This document shows, piece by piece, positions 1 through 5,907 of a stretch of 6,337 nt of DNA (position 1 is the stretch's first letter; every line of letters starts with the position of its first letter). Source of the DNA: UBA8752 sp049610565 (GTDB lineage: Bacteria > Bacteroidota > Bacteroidia > Flavobacteriales_D > Sanyastnellaceae); contig JBMYZR010000081.1 of the NCBI GenBank assembly GCA_049610565.1, forward strand, positions 1-6,337. The letters are read 5' to 3'. The notes under the pieces are model-generated. The model ran no database searches and was not told where the DNA came from. It saw nothing but the letters and a program-made list of their open reading frames with translations. The translations under genes and the position numbers were made by a program.

Positions 1-584
1 CGGCCCCCGATGGCCATGCGGTCGTTGATGTTGTACCACCAGTCGATCTGGAAGGTGAACTTGCCGCCCGGAGCCAGCGGCTTGGGCAGGTCCACGCGCA
101 TCATCGTCTGGTTGATGGTGTGGGGGAGGGCCTTTCCGGACGCGTCCTTGACCGCGTCAATCTTGAATCCACCGTCGAAGTCGGGCTCCAGTTCGGCGAC
201 CCGGTCAAAGGTCATCCGGTCCTCCATGAAGCCTTCACGGATCATGTGGCTGTCGCTGTCGAGGTCGCGGACGTTCTGGTCGAGCTGGACCCAGAGGTAG
301 CGGAGCTCGTCGGGCGAGTTGTTCTGGTAGGTGATGGTCTCCTTGCCGTCGATGCGCTGGCGGCCGTCATCCAGGCGGATGTCCATGACGTAATCGACCT
401 GCTGCTGCCAGTATTCGTGTCCTGGAGCGCCGCTGGCCGTGCGCACGCTGTTGGGCGTGGGGAGCACGTCGTAGAGCTGGCGGAAGGGGTTGTCGTTGGT
501 GTTGCCTTCCAGCTGGGCCGAGGCAGGCGTGAGCCAAGCGATCAGTCCCAACAGGATGGAGAGGCGAAAGACGTTCTGATGCAT
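1..584 (-). CDS. Secreted M1-family metallopeptidase, N-terminal part (truncated by window edge)
   Basis: The reading frame starts at ATG 584 and runs off the left edge after 194 complete codons, with no stop. Residues 1-24 form a signal peptide with a hydrophobic core ending in ASA before Q, so export is expected. The remainder reads as the beta-sandwich N-terminal domain of M1 (gluzincin) aminopeptidases. Visible features are a 'VDYVMDIRLDD' strand, 'RIDGKETITYQNNSPDELRY' followed by 'LWVQLDQN', and the stretch 'INDRMAIGGR' at the cut end, all typical of Bacteroidota M1 peptidases of roughly 600-850 residues. The catalytic HExxH and GxMEN motifs would lie beyond the window and cannot be checked. 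The family removes N-terminal residues from peptides, probably outside the cytoplasm here. The gene is divergent from the His-rich gene. The family call is from recognition of conserved stretches, not a search; the exact subfamily is unknown. Confidence 0.85.
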   Translation of the reverse strand, partial: MHQNVFRLSILLGLIAWLTPASAQLEGNTNDNPFRQLYDVLPTPNSVRTASGAPGHEYWQQQVDYVMDIRLDDGRQRIDGKETITYQNNSPDELRYLWVQLDQNVRDLDSDSHMIREGFMEDRMTFDRVAELEPDFDGGFKIDAVKDASGKALPHTINQTMMRVDLPKPLAPGGKFTFQIDWWYNINDRMAIGG

Positions 585-603
585 CGTGTTCTGCTTGCAG
601 GGC

Positions 604-622
604 GGATGTGCGTGCACAATCC
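604..622. promoter_or_regulatory. Imperfect dyad, possible operator, upstream of the M1 peptidase gene
   Basis: The 19 bases contain TGTGC-GT-GCACA (607-618) flanked by GGA and TCC with one unpaired base (619). It lies 20 bases upstream of the peptidase start codon in the 82-base divergent intergenic region. A dyad of this size fits a dimeric regulator, but no family consensus is recognised and 5-base arms occur by chance. Confidence 0.25.
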
Positions 623-623
623 A

Positions 624-653
624 ATCATGGCAAGATAAGCCTTGGTGCATGAT
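624..653. promoter_or_regulatory. 30-base imperfect inverted repeat between divergent genes
   Basis: Arms ATCATG-g-CAAG (624-634) and CTTG-gtg-CATGAT (641-653) give ten complementary pairs around a six-base centre, with a small asymmetric internal loop. It ends 13 bases before the start codon of the His-rich gene and lies about 40 bases upstream of the peptidase gene. It could be an operator serving both genes or a hairpin in the 5' leader of the plus-strand transcript. No strong Bacteroidota-type promoter (TTTG and TAnnTTTG) could be placed with correct spacing nearby. Confidence 0.35.
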
Positions 654-666
654 GTAAGTTCGCTCC

Positions 667-1227
667 ATGATTCGCACTGCACTTCTGGGGGCTTCCTTGA
701 TCCTGACTGGTTTGTTGACGGCTTCGATGCCCATCTCGGCACATGGTGCCGATGGGGTGCATCCGGACCACGGTGCGCCGTTCCATGAGCAACTGTCCGG
801 ACAATGGGTCCTCGATGACGGAGGCAAGGATGCGCGGCGCTTCCGGTTCTACGAGGACGGCCGGTTTGCCTTCCTCGGCGATGGGGAGTGGACCGCCGGG
901 TCGTTCTTCATTCTTCGCTCCGATGAGCGCAGCAAGGGGGTCCTCCGCCTCGAATACTACCTCGACGGCAACCTGCACTTCCAGGAAGTCCTCGTGGAAA
1001 TCCACTTCGAAGCGCACGCCGATCACGATGCCGACCACGACCACAGCCATGATCACGGCCACGACCACGATGCCGACCACGACCACGACCACGGCGAATC
1101 GGCTTCAGAGGCCCATCACCACGGAGAAGAGGAAGGGGAGCACCATCACGAGATGCTCCTCGTGAAGTCCCTGCCTGCCGCGGAGCAGGCGTTGGCGGTG
1201 GACGGTGACTACGAGCACCACCACTGA
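667..1227 (+). CDS. Exported His/Asp-rich protein, putative metal-binding (186 aa)
   Basis: Residues 1-25 are a signal peptide with a hydrophobic core and SAHG near the cleavage region. Residues about 41-111 ('LSGQWVLDDGG', 'RFRFYEDGRFAFLGDGEW', 'GVLRLEYYLDG') look like alternating beta strands of a small lipocalin-like or beta-barrel domain. Between two strands ('EVLVEI' and 'MLLVKSL') sits an insert, residues 113-161, with 18 histidines in 49 residues in DH, HDH and HHH patterns plus many acidic residues. The protein ends in EHHH. Such inserts bind Zn, Ni, Cu or Co in chaperones and transporters, so metal buffering or sensing in the periplasm or on the surface is inferred. No enzyme motif is seen and I cannot assign a named family. 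No clear Shine-Dalgarno sequence precedes ATG 667, which is common in Bacteroidota. The gene is monocistronic: divergent from the peptidase and convergent with the gene ending at 1280. Confidence 0.8.
   Translation: MIRTALLGASLILTGLLTASMPISAHGADGVHPDHGAPFHEQLSGQWVLDDGGKDARRFRFYEDGRFAFLGDGEWTAGSFFILRSDERSKGVLRLEYYLDGNLHFQEVLVEIHFEAHADHDADHDHSHDHGHDHDADHDHDHGESASEAHHHGEEEGEHHHEMLLVKSLPAAEQALAVDGDYEHHH
1003..1149 (+). repeat. His/Asp-rich coding repeat with internal 21-bp direct repeat
   Basis: This stretch encodes residues 113-161 of the His-rich protein. The 21-base sequence starting CACGATGCCGACC occurs at 1024-1044 and again at 1066-1086, exactly 42 bases (14 codons) apart, so the reading frame is kept. 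GACCAC units are also reiterated at 1073-1092. This suggests growth by in-frame duplication. Confidence 0.8.
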
Positions 1228-1231
1228 GGCC

Positions 1232-1264
1232 CAACGAAGGATGCTGGACAACAGCATCCGGTTG
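1232..1264. terminator. Bidirectional hairpin terminator between convergent genes
   Basis: A perfect 8-bp stem GGATGCTG/CAGCATCC (1239-1246 and 1252-1259) closes a five-base loop. Outer arms CAAC (1232-1235) and GTTG (1261-1264) add four pairs across a small internal loop. It lies in the 52-base gap between the stop at 1225-1227 (plus) and the stop at 1280-1282 (minus), where a shared terminator is expected. Neither side has a true T-tract; the minus-strand exit (TTCGTT) is slightly T-rich. The hairpin is certain, its terminator role inferred. Confidence 0.6.
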
Positions 1265-1279
1265 AACCAATGAGGGGGG

Positions 1280-3163
1280 TCAGCGCTGAAGTGGACAGAC
1301 CTCGTGGAGGCCCAGCTCCGGGACGCTGAGCACATGGTTTCCTGCCGGGACGGTCAGGACATTGTGGGATTCAATTCGCCCCGTCATCACGGCACGGCCG
1401 GTCAGGTCGAGGAGCACCCACTCGCCACCCATGCAGGTCTTGCACAGGACCTGAAAGCCAGACTCCGTCCATTGAATGGATGCGTCTGATTCTGTCAGGC
1501 CATCGATGTCCAGCGTGGATTCGGCGGAGTTCGGGTCACTGCCGTTGATCTCCTCCAGCAGGTCACACAGACCGTCTCCATCCACATCCGTGGCATTGGG
1601 GGAACAGGGGTCTTCGGGGTCCCAGCCGGAGAGGAGCTCCTCCATGTCACAGAGCCCATCCTGATCGGAGTCCATGCCCATGGGGCTGCAAGGATCGGAT
1701 TCGTTCCAACCATTGGCCCGTTCCATGCCGTCACACCATCCGTCCCCATCGAGGTCTTCGCCGTCGGGGGAGCAGGCGTTGTCCGCATCCCAGCCTTCTA
1801 CAGCCTCCAGCATGTCGCAGAATCCGTCTCCATCCGCGTCTTCACCATAGGGTGAGCAGGGGTCTTCCGCAGAGGAACCGATGATGCCTTCAAGGTGGTC
1901 GCACAGGCCGTCGCCATCGGTGTCACCTTCAAAAGGGTCACAGGTGTCATTGGGGTCCGAACCCGAGGCCAGCTCTTGGCTGTTGCAGAGGCCGTCCAAA
2001 TCCGAATCTGTTCCGTCGGGACTGCACGGGTCGAGCATGTCGGAGCCCATGGCGATTTCTTCGTTGTCGCAATAGCCATCCCCATCCTGGTCGGAATTGG
2101 AGGGAGAGCAAGCGTTGAAGGGATTGGATCCCATCAGGTCCTCTTCGAGGTCACAGAAGCCGTCCCCGTCCGTGTCCACACCCACTGGATCGCAGGGGTC
2201 CAAGGGATCGGTGCCAATCAGGGTTTCCAAGGCGTCACAGGAACCGTCTCCGTCCGAGTCGTCCGTTCCCTCCTCGCCGAGGTCACAAGGGTTGAAGGGA
2301 TCGGTGCCCAAGATCAACTCAGCCTGGTCGCAGACCCCGTCGCCATCGGAATCGAGGGCGTTCTCAGAGCAGGGCTCCTGGGAGTCGTCCACCAACAGGC
2401 ACCCCGCTTGAGACACGGGCGGATTGTTGACGAGGTTCAACAGGAAATCCTGATTCACTTGGCTGCTGAGGAATCCCCCGAGCCAATCTCCACGGGCCAC
2501 CACCACGCCGTTGCAATCGATGACGACGATGCCGGCAGGCCGCATGAAGTAGTGGCTGTAAATCAGATTGTCAGGGGAGTCGATGAGGATGTCGTCAAAC
2601 GGAAAGTTCCAGGTGGACGTCGCATCGGGGCCCATCACGTCCATCACGATTTGGGCGGCATCCGTACGGTCCTGCAGCGTCACATGCTGCAGCATGTATT
2701 CCCCATGCGGCCCCGGAATGGGCAGGTCCGGGCAATTGGAGGGGCAGTTTTCCGTATCGAGTGCATGGGCTTCGGCCACGTAGACCGGCACCCAATTGAA
2801 GGTTTCGAGGTGTTCCAGAACCCAGGGAAGGGGGGACGTGAACTGGGACTGGTCCCAATCGTTCTGGAAGCGGACACAGGTGGCCGATCCGTTGAACAGG
2901 ATGGTGGGCTTGTTTTCCTCGACTTCGTTGGACAGGAGGAACTCTTCCCCATTCAGCGTCCACAGGTGGAAGTCGCCCACGGTGTCTCCGACGGCATAGC
3001 CTCCCGAGAAATCGTTGGCCTCCCCGGAATACGGCACCAATTCGATGCTGTCCGTGGGCAGGGGTTGAGCGTCGAGCCCCAACCATTCAAAGTGCTCATT
3101 CTGCGCGTGCGACATCCCCACAAACAGGGGCAGGGAGAGGAGGAGAAAAAAAGCTCGATTCAT
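1280..3163 (-). CDS. Exported deiodinase-like thioredoxin-fold domain + ten TSP3-type calcium repeats + T9SS-like C-terminus (627 aa)
   Basis: ATG 3163 is chosen because it begins a signal peptide (residues 1-20, ending SHA before QN); an in-frame ATG at 3241 would put 26 unrelated residues before it. Residues about 58-245 resemble iodothyronine deiodinases, a thioredoxin-fold redox family. Matches are 'NKPTILFNGSATCVRF' (85-99), with Cys96 at the place of the catalytic selenocysteine; 'VYVAEAH' (127-133); 'QHVTLQDRTDAA' (159-170); and 'ILIDSPDN' (192-199). Residues 271-545 hold ten DxDGDGxCD calcium-binding repeats. Residues 560-627 ('WVLLDLTGRAVMTGRI', then 'LTVPAGNHVLSVPE') resemble a type A T9SS sorting domain but lack the usual NPxxG-like entry and end in CPLQR. 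I infer a secreted or surface-anchored redox protein on a calcium-stiffened stalk. The substrate is unknown and nothing here shows iodine chemistry. No confident promoter was found in the upstream gap. Confidence 0.88.
   Translation of the reverse strand: MNRAFFLLLSLPLFVGMSHAQNEHFEWLGLDAQPLPTDSIELVPYSGEANDFSGGYAVGDTVGDFHLWTLNGEEFLLSNEVEENKPTILFNGSATCVRFQNDWDQSQFTSPLPWVLEHLETFNWVPVYVAEAHALDTENCPSNCPDLPIPGPHGEYMLQHVTLQDRTDAAQIVMDVMGPDATSTWNFPFDDILIDSPDNLIYSHYFMRPAGIVVIDCNGVVVARGDWLGGFLSSQVNQDFLLNLVNNPPVSQAGCLLVDDSQEPCSENALDSDGDGVCDQAELILGTDPFNPCDLGEEGTDDSDGDGSCDALETLIGTDPLDPCDPVGVDTDGDGFCDLEEDLMGSNPFNACSPSNSDQDGDGYCDNEEIAMGSDMLDPCSPDGTDSDLDGLCNSQELASGSDPNDTCDPFEGDTDGDGLCDHLEGIIGSSAEDPCSPYGEDADGDGFCDMLEAVEGWDADNACSPDGEDLDGDGWCDGMERANGWNESDPCSPMGMDSDQDGLCDMEELLSGWDPEDPCSPNATDVDGDGLCDLLEEINGSDPNSAESTLDIDGLTESDASIQWTESGFQVLCKTCMGGEWVLLDLTGRAVMTGRIESHNVLTVPAGNHVLSVPELGLHEVCPLQR
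1529..2353 (-). repeat. Ten TSP3-like repeats, exact 84-bp period
   Basis: Repeat starts fall at residues 271, 302, 330, 358, 386, 414, 442, 470, 498 and 526. After the first interval of 31 residues, every interval is exactly 28 residues (84 bp). The unit is DxDGDGxCDxxExxxGxxxxxPCSPxGx, with one Cys in the calcium loop and one before SP in most copies. Copy 5 is altered (DSDLDGLCN). The DNA of the copies has diverged, so the array is old compared with the BatC array. Confidence 0.93.
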
Positions 3164-3414
3164 TGCGCGGTGGCAAAACAACACCGGAAAAAGGCACTTC
3201 GTTGCCTCGTCCACAAGTTTTTCAAACGCCAAGCCTTGCATGAACGGACAACCGAAGGGGGAAAGAGTTGTTCAAAGGGGGGCGGATGAGGCGGACCAGT
3301 GGGTACAGACGACATGAGGGGAACGTAGCACGGTCGGCCTCAGCATCCATTGACAAGGGTCACATTCTGCGATGACGTTGGTCAGAAAGCGGAGTGGATG
3401 CTGCGAGGGTGGGG
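3164..3414. other. Intergenic gap (251 bases) with a 9-bp inverted repeat
   Basis: The gap separates the batDE stop from the upstream side of the deiodinase-like gene, both on the minus strand, so it should hold the end of the bat operon and a promoter. CAGCATCCA (3341-3349) and TGGATGCTG (3395-3403) are perfect inverted copies 45 bases apart, beginning 12 bases past the bat stop; they could close a long terminator-like structure, but no T-tract follows. The 3164-3240 part is AT-richer (runs GAAAAA and CCTTTTTCC on the minus strand) and includes TTGTTTTG, one mismatch from TAnnTTTG, just upstream of the start but without a well-spaced -33 element. I see no gene here. Confidence 0.5.
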
Positions 3415-5907
3415 TCAGATGCCCTCGATGGCGGAGGCTTCGAGCCACCCCGAATTGCCGTTGAGGAGCCGCACCTGCCGCCAATTTCCCTCTTCCCTGA
3501 GGAGCTCCACCACTGTGCCTTCGTGCAGGACGAACAGCTTGGAGGGGGCGTCGCCGCCCGACGGGGCGCTCATCACTTCGACCCGCGGCACCATCACCAC
3601 CGCGCCTTCTTCGGAGACAATGCGCTGGTGGGTCTGTTTGCTCAACGCTCCAAGGCCCAAGGCGAGCATGAGGAGGATGGGCGAGGTCAGGCCCAGCCAG
3701 CGGCGCTGTGCGATGTCGGTTCGGAACATCCGGATGCCCAGCAGGATGAAGCCGACCAACCAAAGGAGCAGTGAGGCGGCGGTCCAGCCGGCCAGCCGTT
3801 CCTGCGAGATGAGCTCCCGCCACAGGGAGGCCATGCCGATTTCCGGCATCCCTTCAATGCGGTCCGTCACGGCAGACTGGGCAAGAAGGAGGTTGGCATT
3901 CAGATCGTCGTCGTTGGGCCGCAACCGGCGGGCGCGCTCGTAATGCAGGATGCAAGGGCCAATGTTGCCGGCCTTGTAGTGCGCACCGCCCAGGTTGTAT
4001 TCCAGCTCGAACGACGTCCATTTGTCCAGAACGGAGGTGTAGGCCTCAATGGCGGCTTCATAGTCGCCTTCCGTGTAGGCGACGTTCCCCCCCTGGAAGG
4101 CGGTCATCGCGGCTTCCGGATCGGGGGCGCCCCAAGCAGCCAGCGACATTCCCGTCAGGCACAGGGCGAGGAGGGCGGTGGCCTTTCCCGTCGGGCGCGA
4201 GCGTTGGGTGCTGTCCAGCGCCCTCATGGCCGCTTCGACCTGGCTGGCGAGGTCGGCCGGCTGCGGTGCACCGGGGGCGAAGCGGCCCCGGTCCACGGTG
4301 TCGACGATGGCGAGCCAGGATGCGGTCAGTTCGGCACCTCCCAAGTGGTTCAGGGCCGACTCATAGCGCGTGCGGTTTGCCTCGCTCCTCGGAATGTCGA
4401 GGCTGGCCTGCAGGAAGGCGTGCACGGCAGCCCCGAGTTCATCCAGCCCCACTTCGCCCTTCGCGGCGGCGGCGAGCACGCCCTTGAGCTGTTTGCGGGC
4501 CTGCTTCTTGCGCGAGGACAGCGGGTCTGCCTCCTCCTTGCGCCGCCTCCGCCGCCACATGCCCAAGGCGGCCAGGGCCAGCGGAGGGAAGCCCCACAAT
4601 CCGAGGTGGAGCGGTCCGCCGAAGAAGGGTTGCGTCCGGGGGCGCAATTCGGTCTCAGTCCGAATGAACCGGACGTCCCGCGTCAGGATGGTCACGTCCG
4701 ATTTGCTGTTGAACCCAAACGCCGGTCCTTGTTCTTCCGCCCCACTTTCGATGTCGAGCGTGACCGGGGGCACCGACAGCCTTTCGAAGCGCTTCTTGGC
4801 GTAATCGAAATAGGCCATCTCCGGCAGGGCAATGTCAAAGCGCCCTTCCGTGCGGGGGATGACGAGGTAGGTGAGTGTGCGCTTTCCGCTTTGTCCTTCC
4901 ACGGTGGTGCGGATGCGGTCCTTGATGTCGGGGTCGAACACCTCGAGGTCCGCGGGCCATTCGAGTTCGGGTTGGCCGATCAGGGCGAGGTTGCCCCGGC
5001 CGCTGAACTCCAGGGTGAGGTTGACGGCTTCGTTGGCCTTCAGGGGCGGATCGCCCTCGGAATACCATTTGACCTTGAGGTTGCTGAAGCTGCCCAAGGA
5101 GGGGGCGGGCGGGGTGCCCGGCAGGGGCTTGACCTCAATGCTCACCGACCGCGCAGACGACGCCAGGGGCCGCGTGTTGAAGAAGGAGATCCTCGCCTGG
5201 GCCTCCACGTCGAACCCCGCGAGCTCGAGGGTGCCGGTCTGCGTCGGATACAGCAGGTCCGTGCGAATGGTCGCCACTTGGAACCGCTGGCCATTGATGA
5301 CGGTGTTCTCCCAACGGGGGTCTTCTCCCTCCACGGTTTCCCGCCAGACGCCGGAGAGGTCGGGAAAGGTGTAATTGCGGACATCCACACCATCGAGCCG
5401 GTTGTAGATGCGGTATTGGATGCGGACCGGTTCGCCGAGGAAGACGGAGCGCTTGTCGGCTTCAATGACCGCCTCGAATTGGGCCGGGCTGGAGGTGTTG
5501 CGCTCGCCCGCTTTGAGCACCCGCAGGGAAATGGGGGAGGTGGTGAGGGTTTCCCGGCCCGATGGGAAGCGGAGGGCCGGAATGCGCAACACGCCTTCCT
5601 TGGCCACCACGGCAGAATACGTGTAGCTCCGGCTGGAGGACATCGCGCCGTTGATGATCTGGGTGCTGTTGGAGGTGGACGGTCCGCTCAGGAAACGCAG
5701 GCCTTCGATGTTGGGCGGAGAGGAGAAGTCGACGCGGGCGTCCTTGAATTGGAAGGTGATGCGAAACGGGGTGCCGGCCACGACGGGATTGCGGTCGACG
5801 GTGACCGAAGCGGACCCCTGGGCAAAGAGCGACAGGGAGCACGCCACCATGAGCAGCGCGATGAGGCTGTGGAGCAATCCGGAAAGGGGACGTGTCAGAA
5901 TGGACAT
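3415..5907 (-). CDS. batD: BatD-BatE fusion protein (830 aa), Bat aerotolerance complex
   Basis: ATG 5907 overlaps the BatC stop by one base (TGATG), suggesting coupled translation; GTG 5910 is also possible. Residues 1-30 are a signal sequence (LMVAC before SLSLFAQ leaves a weak lipoprotein alternative). Residues 31-430 are BatD beta-sandwich repeats, including 'VDRNPVVAGTPFRITFQF' and 'EFSGRGNLALIGQPELEWP', typical of BatD. A membrane helix at about 432-450 is followed by RRRRRK, then a cytoplasmic segment to about 575. A second hydrophobic helix (575-592) precedes BatE features: TPR helices at 597-689 with 'ELEYNLGGAHYKAGN' and 'HYERARRLRPNDDDLNANL', two membrane helices (about 710-727 and 741-756), and an SH3-like C-terminus (about 768-828). 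BatD and BatE are usually separate proteins of about 590 and 250 residues, so the length fits a full fusion. Bat proteins act at the envelope in stress tolerance; their exact mechanism is not settled. Confidence 0.92.
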   Translation of the reverse strand: MSILTRPLSGLLHSLIALLMVACSLSLFAQGSASVTVDRNPVVAGTPFRITFQFKDARVDFSSPPNIEGLRFLSGPSTSNSTQIINGAMSSSRSYTYSAVVAKEGVLRIPALRFPSGRETLTTSPISLRVLKAGERNTSSPAQFEAVIEADKRSVFLGEPVRIQYRIYNRLDGVDVRNYTFPDLSGVWRETVEGEDPRWENTVINGQRFQVATIRTDLLYPTQTGTLELAGFDVEAQARISFFNTRPLASSARSVSIEVKPLPGTPPAPSLGSFSNLKVKWYSEGDPPLKANEAVNLTLEFSGRGNLALIGQPELEWPADLEVFDPDIKDRIRTTVEGQSGKRTLTYLVIPRTEGRFDIALPEMAYFDYAKKRFERLSVPPVTLDIESGAEEQGPAFGFNSKSDVTILTRDVRFIRTETELRPRTQPFFGGPLHLGLWGFPPLALAALGMWRRRRRKEEADPLSSRKKQARKQLKGVLAAAAKGEVGLDELGAAVHAFLQASLDIPRSEANRTRYESALNHLGGAELTASWLAIVDTVDRGRFAPGAPQPADLASQVEAAMRALDSTQRSRPTGKATALLALCLTGMSLAAWGAPDPEAAMTAFQGGNVAYTEGDYEAAIEAYTSVLDKWTSFELEYNLGGAHYKAGNIGPCILHYERARRLRPNDDDLNANLLLAQSAVTDRIEGMPEIGMASLWRELISQERLAGWTAASLLLWLVGFILLGIRMFRTDIAQRRWLGLTSPILLMLALGLGALSKQTHQRIVSEEGAVVMVPRVEVMSAPSGGDAPSKLFVLHEGTVVELLREEGNWRQVRLLNGNSGWLEASAIEGI

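Noticed and set aside
655..662. TAAGTTCG as a Bacteroidota -7 promoter element (TAnnTTTG)
   Set aside because: It lies four bases before the ATG at 667, which would place the transcript start at or after the start codon, and there is no well-spaced TTTG upstream.
908..1335. Minus-strand open frames across the His-rich gene
   Set aside because: They are reverse readings of the GACCAC repeats, giving Arg/Gly-rich low-complexity sequence with no domain.
3164..3241. Longer start (ATG 3241) for the deiodinase-like protein
   Set aside because: It would put 26 residues before an otherwise normal signal peptide beginning at ATG 3163.
1895..3289. Plus-strand open frame (464 codons) antisense to the deiodinase-like gene
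   Set aside because: It mirrors the repeat array and the deiodinase-like domain in reverse; no signal, domain or plausible start context was seen.
3241..3300. Weak hairpin ACAAC/GTTGT in the gap as a terminator
   Set aside because: The stem is only five pairs with a 14-base loop and no T-tract.
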